From Xanthomonas sp. DAR 80977 (GTDB lineage: Bacteria > Pseudomonadota > Gammaproteobacteria > Xanthomonadales > Xanthomonadaceae), in contig NZ_CP162487.1 of assembly GCF_041240605.1 (NCBI RefSeq), forward strand, positions 1,929,001 to 1,993,000: a stretch of 64,000 bases of DNA, in the 5' to 3' direction. The translations under genes and the position numbers were made by a program. The notes beneath the pieces were generated by a model. It had not been told where the DNA came from. It saw nothing but the letters and a program-made list of their open reading frames with translations, and ran no database searches. Below are positions 38,073 through 47,555 of the stretch, piece after piece; the stretch's first letter is position 1; each line of letters starts with the position of its first letter.

Positions 38073-39578
38073 TCAGGCCAGGGTGTCGCGGAACGAGCGC
38101 GCGGTGACGCGGTTGCGGCCGCCGTGCTTGGAGCTGTAGAGCATGTCGTCGGCGGCCTGCAGCAGCTCCTGCGCGGTGGCGAAGCGCTCGCGCCCGCCCT
38201 GGGTGGCGACGCCGGCGGAGAAGCTGATGTGCAGCGGCCCGCTCTTCAGTTCCACCATCGGCCGCTGCGCGATCTCGGCGAGGATGCGCCGGATCACGCT
38301 CAGCGCGGCTTCCTCGCTGGTGTTGGGCAGCAACACCAGGAATTCCTCGCCGCCGAAGCGCGCCACCGTGTCGCTGCTGCGCAGCAACGGCTGCAGGGCC
38401 TGCGCGAACGCGCGCAGCACCTGGTCGCCGATCAGGTGGCCGTGGGCGTCGTTGATCTTCTTGAAGTCGTCCAGGTCGATGAAGGCGACCGACAGCGGCC
38501 AGTCGTGGCGGCTGGCCAGGTCGAACTGCTGGTTGAGCAGCACCTCCAGCTGGTGCCGGTTGTAGACCCCGGTCAGCGCGTCGCGGCTGGCCTGCTCGGC
38601 GAGGCGGCGCGCGCGGTGCTCCGATTCGTCGGCCTGGTGGCGCGCGTGGGTGGCTTCCTGGATCTCGCGCAGGTTGCGCAGCACCATCAGCTCGCGCGCA
38701 TGGCTGATGATCGCGTCGATCCGCTCCGGCTGCGCTATGCGCACGTCGAAGATCGGGCCGATTTCCGGCAGGGCTTCGGCCATGCCGGCGATCACCTCGT
38801 CGAAGCGGCGGCTGTCCAGCTGCAGTTCGCGGTACGCGCGCTCCATCGCCAGGCCGCGCGCGGCATCGGTATCGTCGCTCAGCCAGATGTCGGCGAGGCT
38901 GCCGGACAGCAGCACGCAGCGGCCGAAGGTGTCCGGCGCCGGTTCGACGCCGGCGCTTTGGCCGATGCTGCGCTGCAGATAGCCGGGCAGCTTCCACTTC
39001 TGCGCCAGCCAGGCGCCGACCTCGGCGTGGTCGCAGCCCAGCCGCTCGCGCTCCAGGGCGGCCAGCGCCGCCTCGCCGCTGCCGCCGGCTTCGCGCAGCA
39101 GCGGCGCGTAGTCGTCGTGGCAGATGTGCAGCAGGGCCAGCGCGCCCATGTCCTGCAGCAGCCCGGCCAGCATCAGTTCCTCCTGCTTGCGCAGGCCCAT
39201 GGCCTGGCCGAGCAGGCGGCTGGCCAGCGCCGACAGCACGCTGCGCCGCCAGATCCGTTCCTGCAGGTCGCTGGAGGCGCTGCCGTCGCGCAGGCTCTGC
39301 ACCATCGAGAAGCCCAGCGCCAGGCTCAGCGCGGCGTTGAGCCCGAGCATGGTCAGCGCCTGGCCGAGGTTGTCGATGCGGCGCCGGCTGGCGTACAGCG
39401 GCGAATTGGCGATGCGCAGCATGCGCGCGCTCAGCGCCATGTCCATCGCGATGGTGTCGGCGGTGGTGGCCAGATCCACGTCCGGATCCTGGGCAAGCTC
39501 GATGATGCGCAGCGCAATCCCGGGCGGCGAGGGCAGGTTGCGGGAGTGAGCCAGGATGGCTTCGAGTTCAGGGCGCAT
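38073..39578 (-). CDS. HDOD-GGDEF protein, putative diguanylate cyclase
   Basis: The 501-residue protein has an N-terminal HDOD domain (about residues 10-205: [29 protein letters not shown] and [12 protein letters not shown]). A linker and short coiled coil follow ([21 protein letters not shown]), then a GGDEF domain from about residue 345 ([18 protein letters not shown]). The active site is FGGEEF, preceded at the right distance by RSSD, an RxxD product-inhibition site. It probably makes cyclic di-GMP and is feedback-inhibited. It has no signal peptide. Its place between tsf and pyrH puts a second-messenger enzyme inside a translation/nucleotide block. Confidence 0.9.
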   Translation of the reverse strand: MRPELEAILAHSRNLPSPPGIALRIIELAQDPDVDLATTADTIAMDMALSARMLRIANSPLYASRRRIDNLGQALTMLGLNAALSLALGFSMVQSLRDGSASSDLQERIWRRSVLSALASRLLGQAMGLRKQEELMLAGLLQDMGALALLHICHDDYAPLLREAGGSGEAALAALERERLGCDHAEVGAWLAQKWKLPGYLQRSIGQSAGVEPAPDTFGRCVLLSGSLADIWLSDDTDAARGLAMERAYRELQLDSRRFDEVIAGMAEALPEIGPIFDVRIAQPERIDAIISHARELMVLRNLREIQEATHARHQADESEHRARRLAEQASRDALTGVYNRHQLEVLLNQQFDLASRHDWPLSVAFIDLDDFKKINDAHGHLIGDQVLRAFAQALQPLLRSSDTVARFGGEEFLVLLPNTSEEAALSVIRRILAEIAQRPMVELKSGPLHISFSAGVATQGGRERFATAQELLQAADDMLYSSKHGGRNRVTARSFRDTLA

Positions 39579-39642
39579 GCGGTTCCGCGTGAAGTGTGAT
39601 CGGGACAGCGATGCGTCCCTGCCCGCAGAGCGTACCACCGGC

Positions 39643-39678
39643 GAAAAAAAAGCCGCGACAAGGCGCGGCTTTTTTTCT
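39643..39678 (-). terminator. Intrinsic terminator downstream of tsf
   Basis: AGCCGCG and CGCGGCT arms (39651-39657, 39664-39670) are flanked by an A8 tract on one side and a T7 tract on the other, so it can act in both directions. It ends the rpsB-tsf transcript, leaving the HDOD-GGDEF gene and pyrH with their own promoter. Confidence 0.85.
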
Positions 39679-39694
39679 CCGGGCGGGGCCGGAT

Positions 39695-40573
39695 TCAGGC
39701 CAGGCCGGCCTGCTTCATCACTTCGGCGGCGTAGTCTTCCACCACCTTCTCGATGCCTTCGCCCACGGCCAGGCGCTGGAAACCGACCACGTCGGCGCCG
39801 GCGGCCTTGGCCGCCTGCTCCACCGTCTGGTCGGTGTTCAGCACGTAGGGCTGGCCGTACAGGGTGACCTCGTTGACGATCTTGGCGATCTTGCCGCTGA
39901 TGATCTTCTCCAGGATGTCGGCCGGCTTGGCCTTGTCCTTTTCCGACATCTTGGCCAGCTCGATCTCCTTTTCCTTGGCGACGAACTCGGCCGGGACGTC
40001 GGCGGCCTTCACGTGCGGCGGGTTCATCGCCGCGATGTGCATGGCGATGCCGCGGGCCAGCTCGATGTCGCCGCCCTTGACCTCGACCAGCACGCCGATG
40101 CGGCCGCCGTGCACGTAGGCGGCGACGTTGTTGGCGCTGTCGATGCGCGCCAGGCGGCGCACCTGCACGTTCTCGCCAACCTTGGCGATGACCGCGGCGC
40201 GGGCTTCCTCGACGGTCTCGCCGCCGGCCAGCTTGGCGCTCTTCAGCGCTTCGGCGTCGGCGGCGTCCGAATGCAGCGCGGCCTGGGCCACGGCTTCGGT
40301 GAAGGCCAGGAAGTTGTTGTCCTTGGCGACGAAGTCGGTCTCCGAGTTGATCTCGACCAGCACGGCCTTGCCGCCGTCCTGGGCCATCGCGATGCGGCCT
40401 TCGGCGGCGACGCGGTCGGCCTTCTTGTCGGCCTTGGCCAGGCCCGACTTGCGCAGCCACTCGGCGGCGTTGTCGATATGGCCGGCGTTCTCGGTGAGCG
40501 CCTTCTTGCATTCCATCATGCCGGCGCCGGTGCGCTCGCGCAGTTCCTTGACCAGGGAAGCAGTGATTTCCAC
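39695..40573 (-). CDS. tsf: Translation elongation factor Ts
   Basis: The 292-residue protein starts [20 protein letters not shown] (GTG start codon at 40573). It contains the EF-Tu contact motif [17 protein letters not shown], then the core and dimerisation parts ([16 protein letters not shown] and [20 protein letters not shown]). It exchanges GDP on EF-Tu. A GAGGT ribosome site lies six bases before the GTG. It follows rpsB and is ended by a strong terminator. Confidence 0.98.
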   Translation of the reverse strand: MEITASLVKELRERTGAGMMECKKALTENAGHIDNAAEWLRKSGLAKADKKADRVAAEGRIAMAQDGGKAVLVEINSETDFVAKDNNFLAFTEAVAQAALHSDAADAEALKSAKLAGGETVEEARAAVIAKVGENVQVRRLARIDSANNVAAYVHGGRIGVLVEVKGGDIELARGIAMHIAAMNPPHVKAADVPAEFVAKEKEIELAKMSEKDKAKPADILEKIISGKIAKIVNEVTLYGQPYVLNTDQTVEQAAKAAGADVVGFQRLAVGEGIEKVVEDYAAEVMKQAGLA

Positions 40574-40720
40574 GGGGTGACCTCACAAAAGGTGGGAAAG
40601 GGCCGGCTTGCGGCCGGCCGGTATTCTGGGAAACGGGCGCTTGCGGCGCCCGCTGACCCGGGCGCGCGGCGCGCGCCGGGCGGCGACTGCGCATGCTCGC
40701 GCAATCGCATGGCGCGCCGG

Positions 40721-41518
40721 TTACTCGGCGGCGGGAGCGGCTTCTTCGGCCTTCTTGCCGTTCTTGCGCGGGCCGCGGCCCTTGTCGTCGCCGGCTTCGC
40801 TGAACTCTTCCTCGCGCACGCTGGCGGCGTTCGGCGCGGCGGCCTTGCCTTCCAGCACGGCGTCGGCGGCGGCGCGCGCGTACAGCTGCACGGCACGGAT
40901 GGCGTCGTCGTTGCCCGGGATGGCGTAGTCCACCAGTTCCGGGTTGTAGTTGGTGTCGACCACCGCGATCACCGGGATGCCGAGCTTCTTGGCTTCCTTG
41001 ATGGCGATGTCTTCATGGCCGATGTCGATGACGAACAGCGCGTCGGGCAGGCGGTTCATTTCCTTGATGCCGCCCAGCGAGGCCTGCAGCTTGTCGCGCT
41101 CGCGGCGCAGGGTCAGCACTTCGTGCTTGACCAGCTTGTCGAAGGTGCCGTCGGTTTCGGCCGATTCCAGCTCCTTCAGGCGCGCCACCGACTGCTTGAC
41201 GGTGCGGAAATTGGTCAGCGTGCCGCCCAGCCAGCGCTGGGTCATGAACGGCTGGCCGCAACGCTCGGCTTCTTCCTTCACCGAGTCGCGTGCGCTGCGC
41301 TTGGTGCCCAGGAACAGGATGGTGCCGCGCTTCTGCGCGACGCTGGAGATGAAGTTCATCGCGTCGTTGAACAGCGGAACCGTCTTCTCGAGGTTGATGA
41401 TGTGGATCTTGCCGCGCGCGCCGAAGATGTACGGCGCCATCTTGGGGTTCCAGTAGCGGGTCTGGTGGCCGAAGTGGACGCCGGCTTCCAGCATCTGACG
41501 CATGGTGACTTGGGGCAT
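40721..41518 (-). CDS. rpsB: 30S ribosomal protein S2
   Basis: The 265-residue protein is S2: [60 protein letters not shown] and [20 protein letters not shown]. The C-terminal 35 residues are a charged tail ([20 protein letters not shown]) seen in xanthomonads. It is preceded by a long leader (about 230 nt) and a clear promoter, which fits the known autoregulation of rpsB-tsf by S2 in proteobacteria. Confidence 0.98.
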   Translation of the reverse strand: MPQVTMRQMLEAGVHFGHQTRYWNPKMAPYIFGARGKIHIINLEKTVPLFNDAMNFISSVAQKRGTILFLGTKRSARDSVKEEAERCGQPFMTQRWLGGTLTNFRTVKQSVARLKELESAETDGTFDKLVKHEVLTLRRERDKLQASLGGIKEMNRLPDALFVIDIGHEDIAIKEAKKLGIPVIAVVDTNYNPELVDYAIPGNDDAIRAVQLYARAAADAVLEGKAAAPNAASVREEEFSEAGDDKGRGPRKNGKKAEEAAPAAE

Positions 41519-41750
41519 TGCAGTGACTCCTGATGGGGAACCGGCCGTGCGCAGGCGGTTTGGGTGAAGTCCGCGCATGGACATGCAGGCCCTTGCGGGG
41601 CGTGCACGACGGTTCCGGGGTTGGGCCTCCCTGCGGCCTCCGTGACCGAACTCCTCGCGGAGCACCCCGGCACGGGCGATGGCAGCAGGTGTGGATTCGC
41701 CGGTGCGTCCGGCGTGGACGGTTCGCTGGCCCGGGCGGGCGCAACAAAGC
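41519..41750 (-). promoter_or_regulatory. Long 5' leader of rpsB (putative S2 autoregulatory leader)
   Basis: About 230 nt lie between the predicted transcription start and rpsB. The RNA can form several GC-rich hairpins (for example around 41620-41670, where CTCCGCGAGGAG and flanking complements occur). Long structured rpsB leaders that bind S2 are known in gammaproteobacteria; I did not match a specific published consensus here. Confidence 0.45.
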
Positions 41751-41756
41751 AGCGGA

Positions 41757-41785
41757 ACTATAGCTGGCCGCGGCCGGCGGTGCAA
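41757..41785 (-). promoter_or_regulatory. Sigma-70 promoter of rpsB-tsf
   Basis: On the minus strand TTGCAC (41780-41785) and TATAGT (41757-41762) are separated by exactly 17 bp, close to consensus. The -35 box lies only 16 bp beyond the stop of the last pilus gene, so the pilus operon may read into rpsB. Confidence 0.8.
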
Positions 41786-41801
41786 ATCCAGGCGCGCCGG
41801 G

Positions 41802-42515
41802 TCATTCGGCCGGCAGCGCCTGCAGGTCGGGGTTGCCGTCGAGGCGGGCGGCGAAATGGCCGCCGCGCGCGTTGCCGAGCTCGGCCGGCAGCGGCCAGCG
41901 CTTCTGTTCCCCGGCCAGCACGTAGCCGGCCAGGTTGTGGAACAGGGTCTGCTGGCGGCCGTCGGCGCCGACGAAGCTCAGGTCGCTCAGCCGCGCGTGC
42001 GCGGTGCCGCGATTGCGCACCTGCAGTTCCTGGCCGTAGGCGCCGGCGACCAGGCTGACGCTGAGCGTGGCGGCCGGCGCGGCGCCGGGTGCGGACAGGA
42101 ACACCGGGGTGGAGTAGCGCAGCAGCAGGCGCGGGTCGGCGGGTCCGCTGTCCGCGGCCGGGCGTTCCTCCAGCACCAGGCGGTAGGCGAGCTCGCGCTC
42201 GGTCGCGGCCGGCCCGGTGCGCACCACCCGCAGCAGTTGCCGCCCCTGCGCGGGGATGTCGATCAGGCGCGGGCTGAGCTGGACCTCGTCGGTTTCCAGC
42301 AGCCGGTCCATTCCCTCGGTCTGACGCCAACGAAACAGCTGGGCCTGCGCCTGCCAGGGCCGGTCCTGGGTGTTGTTCAGCCAGATCTCGGCGGTCTGCG
42401 CGCCGGGTGCGATCTGCACGATGGTCGGGCTGATGCGCACGCCGGCGGCCGCGGCCATGCCCGGCAGCAGCGCCAGCAGCAGGCCGGCGATCCGTGCGCG
42501 ACGGCGCCCGCCCAT
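41802..42515 (-). CDS. Second fimbrial chaperone (PapD-like) of the archaic pilus operon
   Basis: The 237-residue precursor has a signal peptide ([13 protein letters not shown]) and a PapD-like N-terminal domain: [40 protein letters not shown], with the acid-position and subunit-binding pattern [17 protein letters not shown]. The C-terminal domain ends [15 protein letters not shown]. It is a paralogue of the chaperone at 46252, with the same PLPxxxx ending block. Its ATG follows directly after the TAG of the preceding small gene, so it is the last gene of the operon. Two chaperones in a Csu-like operon is unusual. Confidence 0.88.
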   Translation of the reverse strand: MGGRRRARIAGLLLALLPGMAAAAGVRISPTIVQIAPGAQTAEIWLNNTQDRPWQAQAQLFRWRQTEGMDRLLETDEVQLSPRLIDIPAQGRQLLRVVRTGPAATERELAYRLVLEERPAADSGPADPRLLLRYSTPVFLSAPGAAPAATLSVSLVAGAYGQELQVRNRGTAHARLSDLSFVGADGRQQTLFHNLAGYVLAGEQKRWPLPAELGNARGGHFAARLDGNPDLQALPAE

Positions 42516-42842
42516 CTAGAACGCGACCGTGGCGTAACGCGCATCCCGGCGCGGCAGCCCGTCGGCCAGGCTCAGGCTCAGCGCCAGCGCGCCGGACGCG
42601 CTGGGCGCGGCGGCACCGTCGATGCTGACCTGGTAGGGCAAGGGGCGGGTGCAGGCCACCTGCGCGGCGACGGCGCCGGGCTGGTTGCGCTCGGCGGTGC
42701 TGATCTCGCAGCTGCGCTGCAGGCGGATGCCGACCCGGAACGCCGTGCTTTCGTTGGCGGCGATGTTCTGCGCCGCCGCGTCCGCGCAGACGGCACAAAT
42801 GCTCGCGAGCAGCAGCGATTGCATGAACGGTCTGGCGGTCAT
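42516..42842 (-). CDS. Miniature SCPU-like secreted protein of the pilus operon
   Basis: The 108-residue precursor has a signal peptide (FMQSLLLASICAVCADAAA) and a mature part of about 84 residues. It contains the first-Cys pattern RLQRSCEISTAE and the second-Cys pattern VACTRPLPYQVSIDG, then jumps to LPRRDARYATVAF, which looks like the last strand of a spore-coat-U (SCPU) domain. The central 50-60 residues of a normal SCPU domain are absent. It could be a minor pilus subunit, an assembly terminator, or a decayed subunit. It has a normal start, stop and coupling (stop abuts the next ATG), arguing against random decay. Confidence 0.65.
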   Translation of the reverse strand: MTARPFMQSLLLASICAVCADAAAQNIAANESTAFRVGIRLQRSCEISTAERNQPGAVAAQVACTRPLPYQVSIDGAAAPSASGALALSLSLADGLPRRDARYATVAF

Positions 42843-42921
42843 GTTGGTATTCCCAGGAGGATGCGACAGATAACGGCGTGCCGTGCGGCAACTTTACCGC
42901 GTCCGCGCCCGCGTTTAGCCC

Positions 42922-43938
42922 TCAGTAGGTCACCGTCACCTTGACCACGTCGCTGTAGCTGCCCGGGGGCGGAGTCTGCGCGGCCGGGACCTGGCCGTAC
43001 AGGGTCAGCGACTGGGTGCTGCCGGTGCCGGTGCCGGTCTGGGTGTCGCTGTTGAGGGTGCTGCCCCAGCGCTGGCTGCGCGCCGCGTCGCGGTACAGCT
43101 CGTAGCGCAGGTACTGGCCGGCGGCGTTGCGCATGCGCCGGATGTTGCCGCTGGCGTACTGGCCGTTGTCCAGGCTGACCTGCCAGGCGGTGCGCCGGCG
43201 GCAGTTCATGCTCAGCGCGGTGGTGTAGTTCAGCGCGGTATCGACCAGGCCGGAGTGGCTGCCGAAGTCCAGGTCGGCGATGCTGGCGATGGTGCAGACC
43301 GGGGCCACGTTGGCCGAACTGACGAACGGGAACTGCGCCGCGGTGGCGCCGCCGGTGCCGCCGGTGGTGCAGGAGGCGGGCATGCTCGCCGGGGTGCCGA
43401 TCAGCGGTTCGTCGTAGCGGTACTGCAGGTTGGTGTAGACCCCGCTGAAGCTGTTCTGGTACAGCCCGGTGGCGATGCCGCTCTGCAGCGGGACGCGCCC
43501 ATAGATGGTGTAGCTGGCGCTGCCGCTGCCGCCGGTCAGCAGCGAGGAATAGGTCAGGTCCACCTGCAATGGCGTGGAGGCGTTCAGCGCGCTGCCCCAG
43601 ATCAGGCTGCGGGCGCTGTCGCGGTACAGCTGGAAGCCGAGACTGTCGCTGAGCGGATTGAGCATGCGCCGTGGCGCGATGCCCAGGCCGCCGCCCTGCG
43701 CGCCCTCGCCGATGTTCAGGCACATGCGCACGTAGATGGTGCCGAGGATGCTGAGCGCGCCGGTCTGGCAGGTGACGGTGATCTGCGCGGTGCTGTCGGT
43801 GGCCGCGCTGTTGGAGACGTTGCCGAAGTCCAGCGCGGTGGTCACCGCCGTGCAGGTGGTGGTGGCATCGGCGCGCAGCGGCGCCAGCGCCGCGGCCAGC
43901 GCCAGCAGGACGCCGCAGCGCCACGCGGCGCCGCTCAT
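42922..43938 (-). CDS. Two-domain spore coat U (SCPU) protein, putative pilus tip adhesin
   Basis: The 338-residue precursor has a signal peptide (CGVLLALAAALAPLRADA) and two SCPU domains. The first (about residues 27-170) contains TALDFGNVSNSAATDSTAQITVTC and ends YTNLQYRY; the second (about 190-338) contains IADLDFGSHSGLVDTAL and ends GSYSDVVKVTVTY. In Csu pili the two-domain subunit at the end of the operon (CsuE) is the tip adhesin, so this is the likely role. Its ATG overlaps the usher stop by ATGA. Confidence 0.85.
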   Translation of the reverse strand: MSGAAWRCGVLLALAAALAPLRADATTTCTAVTTALDFGNVSNSAATDSTAQITVTCQTGALSILGTIYVRMCLNIGEGAQGGGLGIAPRRMLNPLSDSLGFQLYRDSARSLIWGSALNASTPLQVDLTYSSLLTGGSGSASYTIYGRVPLQSGIATGLYQNSFSGVYTNLQYRYDEPLIGTPASMPASCTTGGTGGATAAQFPFVSSANVAPVCTIASIADLDFGSHSGLVDTALNYTTALSMNCRRRTAWQVSLDNGQYASGNIRRMRNAAGQYLRYELYRDAARSQRWGSTLNSDTQTGTGTGSTQSLTLYGQVPAAQTPPPGSYSDVVKVTVTY

Positions 43939-46325
43939 GGCGCCGGCCCGGCGCTGCAGCGCAGCGGCCCCAGGCGCGCCGGGCGCCGCTGCGGGGTGTG
44001 CTCGATGCGGACCGTGCAGCTGCCGGCGGCCGTGTCCACCTGCAGCGCGTTGCCGCCGATCTTCAGGCCTTCCAGGTAGGCCTCGCCGTCGTAGCCGACC
44101 ACCGCGTCGATGCCCGGGCCGCGTACCCGGCTGCCGACCGGCAGCGGCGCGTCCTGGGCGTCGTGCAATTGCACCAGCACGCCGTCGCTGGTGCGGATCG
44201 GGAACTCCACCACCACGCCGGTGCGGTCGCGCGGCACCACGATCTGGTCGACCCGTTCCGGCCGCATCTGCGGCGGCAGCCGCATCGGATCGATCGACAC
44301 CTGGTTGTGCTGCCAGCCCATCAGCGGGGTGATCAGCAGGAAGCCGCGCGCGTCGGTGCTGCCGATCGGGCGGTTCTCCAGCAGCACCGGCACGTCGGCC
44401 ACGCCGCCGGTGGAGACCAGGGCGAAGGCCTGGTCGAGATCGCGGCCGGGGAACCAGCCGCCGCCGATCCAGGCCAGGCCGCCGGAGGCTTCGGCATAGC
44501 CGTAGCCCTGGCCGCCGTAGCTGGCCAGCCCGGCGGCGTAGCGCGCGTTGTCGCGCCGCCAGGTGGCCTCGGCCAGGCCGCCGGCGCTGTCCTGGCCGCT
44601 GCGCGCCTGCACCCGCCAGCCGCTGCCGCCGTCGGCGGGAGCCGAGCGGCTGAGGTCGGCGGCGACGCTGAGGCGCTCGCCGACCCGCTGCAGCGCGACG
44701 CTGGCCTGGCGCGCGCCGTCGAGCGCGATCGACCAGCCCAGGTACATGCTGCGGTCGCTGGCCTGGTCCAGGTTCTGGTTGACGCTCAGGTTCAGCGAGG
44801 ATTGCCACGGCAGCGCCCGGGTCCAGAACAGGCTGGCATAGCGCAGGTCGCCGCTGTCGGGATAGGACAGCCGCACATAGCTCATCGACAGGTTGCCGAC
44901 CTGGTCCCAGCTGACCCCGGCCAGCGCGCGTTCGCTGATCCGCGGCGGCGGCGCGCCGTACTGCGAGGCCACGTCGCGATAGCCGCGCTGCGCGCGCTGG
45001 GTGTCCATCGAGACGTTGAAGCGGCCGTTGTTCCAGCGGTAGCTGAGCGCGTACTGGCGGCCGCTGAGGCCATTGCCCTGGCTGTGCGCCAGCGACGCGC
45101 CGACCACCCCGGCGCGCGGCAGCAGCCACACCCCGCCGGCGCCGGCGTTGCGCACGCCGGCACCGGCCTCGGCGTGCGCCTCGGCGGTGAAGCGGGCGCT
45201 GACCCCGCGGCGCCAGCTGGCGCTGCCGACGGTGTCGCCGGCATAGTCGAAGGTGTCGCTGCCGTAGCCCTCGCGGACCCGGCCCAGCGCCAGCGACCAG
45301 TCGTCCAGGCCATCGGCCAGCAGGTCCTGGGTGGCGTAGAACGGGAACTCGACCGAACGGCTGCGGCCGTAGGCGTCGGTGATCACCAGCTGCGCGTTGC
45401 CGGCGCCGTCCACGCCGGGCGCCGCCGACAGCTGGAACGGCCCGGCCGGCAACTCCGAGCCGTACTGGCGGATGCCGTTGACGTACAGGTCCACGCTCGA
45501 CGGCACGGTCACTTCGCCGAGGAATTCCGGCAGCGGCGTGGTCACCCGGTATGGCTGCAGGCCGAAATCGCGGCCCACCCGCACCCCGCCCAGGCGCAGC
45601 GCGCGGCTCCAGCTGGTGCTGCTGCTCAGGGTGTCGCCGAGCACCACGCTGGTCATGCGGTCGGGCAGCGACCACTGCCATTGCGTGTCCAGGCGGATCG
45701 CCTGGCTGCGCCAGTCGCGCCGAGGTTCGCGGTACAGGCGGGTGACGAAGGACTGGCGGAACATGGCGCTGCCGAGCAGGCCGCTGCCCAGGCCGAAGGC
45801 GCGCAATTCGCCGGTCGCGGTGAGGTTGCTGGCGCTGCCCTGGTGGCTGGCGTACAGGTCGTAGTCCAGCAGCGCGCCGGGCGAACTGGTCGCCGGCAGC
45901 GCCGGGCCGCCGCCCTGCGCGTCGATGCGGGTCAGCGGCACGTCGAGCAGCGCCACCGGCGCATCGATCGCCAGTTGCTGCAGGCTGGCGTCGTAGCGGT
46001 AGCGCACCCCGTCCAGGGTTTCCAGGGCGATCGCCGTGGCGGCGTCGCCGGCGTCGATGCGCAGGCCCAGTTGGCGCAGCGTGGCGGCATCGGCGAGCAT
46101 GCGCGTGCCGTCATGCTGGAAGCGGAACAGGCCTGGCTTGCGGGTCTCGTTCAGGGTGACCTCCAGGTACAGCGTTTCCTGCGCGGACCGCGGTTCGACA
46201 GGCTGCGCGGCGGCCAGTGGCGTTGCGCTCGCCGACAGCGCCAGCAGCAGTTCAAGGAGCCTGTGCTTCCAACGCAAGCGACTGAGCAAGGGGCTCACCG
46301 TTGATCGTGGCCTTGAACGTGCCAT
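43935..46325 (-). CDS. Fimbrial outer-membrane usher (CsuD/FimD-like)
   Basis: The product of about 796 residues has a long basic signal peptide (SRLRWKHRLLELLLALSASA and further to AAA). An N-terminal usher domain follows (ETLYLEVTLNETRKPGLFRF), then a beta-barrel (LDYDLYASHQGSASN), the plug with PEFLGEVTVPSSVDLYVNGI, and C-terminal domains with GFLLITPLMGWQHNQVSIDP. It threads pilin subunits across the outer membrane. The start is uncertain: ATG 46325, GTG 46298 or TTG 46289, all overlapping the chaperone gene; 46325 gives an ATG and an Arg-rich n-region. The stop overlaps the SCPU gene downstream. Confidence 0.88.
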   Translation of the reverse strand: MARSRPRSTVSPLLSRLRWKHRLLELLLALSASATPLAAAQPVEPRSAQETLYLEVTLNETRKPGLFRFQHDGTRMLADAATLRQLGLRIDAGDAATAIALETLDGVRYRYDASLQQLAIDAPVALLDVPLTRIDAQGGGPALPATSSPGALLDYDLYASHQGSASNLTATGELRAFGLGSGLLGSAMFRQSFVTRLYREPRRDWRSQAIRLDTQWQWSLPDRMTSVVLGDTLSSSTSWSRALRLGGVRVGRDFGLQPYRVTTPLPEFLGEVTVPSSVDLYVNGIRQYGSELPAGPFQLSAAPGVDGAGNAQLVITDAYGRSRSVEFPFYATQDLLADGLDDWSLALGRVREGYGSDTFDYAGDTVGSASWRRGVSARFTAEAHAEAGAGVRNAGAGGVWLLPRAGVVGASLAHSQGNGLSGRQYALSYRWNNGRFNVSMDTQRAQRGYRDVASQYGAPPPRISERALAGVSWDQVGNLSMSYVRLSYPDSGDLRYASLFWTRALPWQSSLNLSVNQNLDQASDRSMYLGWSIALDGARQASVALQRVGERLSVAADLSRSAPADGGSGWRVQARSGQDSAGGLAEATWRRDNARYAAGLASYGGQGYGYAEASGGLAWIGGGWFPGRDLDQAFALVSTGGVADVPVLLENRPIGSTDARGFLLITPLMGWQHNQVSIDPMRLPPQMRPERVDQIVVPRDRTGVVVEFPIRTSDGVLVQLHDAQDAPLPVGSRVRGPGIDAVVGYDGEAYLEGLKIGGNALQVDTAAGSCTVRIEHTPQRRPARLGPLRCSAGPAP

Positions 46326-46992
46326 CGGCACGCGCCAGCGCAGGAGGGAGCGGCCAGCGCTTGCGTTGGCCCGGCAGGACGTAGCCGGCCAGGCCGTCGG
46401 CGATCGCGGCACGGGTGCCGTCGCTGGCGACGAAATGCAGGTCCACCAGTTGCGCGTGCTCGCTGCCCTGGTTCACGACCTCCAGGGCCGGCGCGGCGGC
46501 GTCGCGGATCAGCCTGGCCTGCAGCGCGGGGGCCGCGGCGACCGCCGGCTTGACGAAGATGGGCACCGAGTAGCGCAGCACGAACTGCAGGCCGGCCGCG
46601 CTGCCGGCGGCGGCATCCGCAGACGGCAGTTCGTCGACCAGCACCCGGTAGGTGTCCTCGGTGGTGCTGGGCGCATCGTCCAGGCGGATGATGCGCACCA
46701 GTTGTCGCGAGTGCGGCGCCAGTTGCAGCATCGGCGGGCTGATCGCGATCCTGTCGCTGGCTTCGAGCAGGTCCTCGCCGTCGCGCTGGCGCCAGCGGAA
46801 TACCCGCACCTGCGCCTGCAGCGGCGTGTCGCCGCTGTTGCTCAGCCACAGGCCCTGCGCCGCCTCTTCCGCGGTCAGCTGCACCGAGGTCGGCGCGACC
46901 TGCAGGCTGGCGGCATGGGCCGCCAGGCTCGCCGCCAGCCACAGGGCCGCGGCGATCGACAGGCGCGAAGCGAAGGATCGGTGCAGGGACAT
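46252..46992 (-). CDS. Fimbrial periplasmic chaperone (CsuC-like)
   Basis: The 246-residue precursor has a signal peptide (LSIAAALWLAASLAAHA) and a PapD-type fold: LQVAPTSVQLTAEEAAQGLWLSNSGDTPLQAQVRVFRWRQ, then ISPPMLQLAPHSRQLVRIIRL, and the C-terminal AGYVLPGQRKRWPLPPALA. It holds SCPU subunits by donor-strand complementation before delivery to the usher. It starts 12 bp after the first pilin gene and overlaps the usher gene by about 50-70 bp, so expression is coupled. Confidence 0.9.
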   Translation of the reverse strand: MSLHRSFASRLSIAAALWLAASLAAHAASLQVAPTSVQLTAEEAAQGLWLSNSGDTPLQAQVRVFRWRQRDGEDLLEASDRIAISPPMLQLAPHSRQLVRIIRLDDAPSTTEDTYRVLVDELPSADAAAGSAAGLQFVLRYSVPIFVKPAVAAAPALQARLIRDAAAPALEVVNQGSEHAQLVDLHFVASDGTRAAIADGLAGYVLPGQRKRWPLPPALARADGTFKATINGEPLAQSLALEAQAP

Positions 46993-47004
46993 GGGGCGCT
47001 CCGG

Positions 47005-47508
47005 TTACCAGGTGACGGTGGCGGTGACGACGTCGCTGTACGAACCGGCAGGGTAATTGGTGCTTGCGACCTGGCCGTAGACGACCAGTGGTTGCACCGC
47101 ACCATTGCCGGTGCCGGCCTGGGTGTCGCTGCCGATGGTCGAGCCCCAGTTCTGGGTACGCGCCGAGTTGCGGTACAGGGCGTACGGCACGCGTGCGGTA
47201 TTGCCCGCATCGGCGCTGCCCATGGTGCGCGAGGTCACCGTCGCGCCGGAGCCGCTGCCGGCGTTGAGCGCGATGTTGTACGGGGTGCCCGAGGTGCAGC
47301 GCACGTTCAAGGTACCGGTGCTGTTGATCGAGGTCTGGGTCGAGTTGACGCTGCCGAAATCGACGTCGGTGGGGGCGGTCTGGATGTCGCAGACGCTGGT
47401 GATCTGGATCTTGACGTTGAAGGTGCGCGAATCGGTCTGGGCGTAGGCCACGCCGGTTCCGGCGGCGAGCAGCGCGAGGATGGCGAGTGCACGGTGGAAA
47501 GCTTGCAT
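47005..47508 (-). CDS. Major SCPU-type pilin (CsuA/B-like)
   Basis: The 167-residue precursor has a signal peptide (MQAFHRALAILALLAAGTGVAYA) and one SCPU domain. It contains IQITSVCDIQTAPTDVDFGS, then LNVRCTSGTPYNIALNAGSGSG, LYRNSARTQNWGS and the final strand GSYSDVVTATVTW. It is probably the repeating rod subunit because it is the first gene and has a single domain. The ATG at 47508 was chosen because it places the signal peptide first. A -24/-12-like promoter lies about 50 bp upstream. Confidence 0.88.
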   Translation of the reverse strand: MQAFHRALAILALLAAGTGVAYAQTDSRTFNVKIQITSVCDIQTAPTDVDFGSVNSTQTSINSTGTLNVRCTSGTPYNIALNAGSGSGATVTSRTMGSADAGNTARVPYALYRNSARTQNWGSTIGSDTQAGTGNGAVQPLVVYGQVASTNYPAGSYSDVVTATVTW

Positions 47509-47555
47509 GGGGTGAGGCTCTTCGGAATGACGGAGTCCGTCGGTGCCCGAGCCAA

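Noticed and set aside
41802..47508. Genomic island with foreign base composition
   Set aside because: The pilus operon has the same high GC and codon use as its neighbours, and there are no tRNA, integrase or direct repeats at its ends, so recent transfer is not supported.
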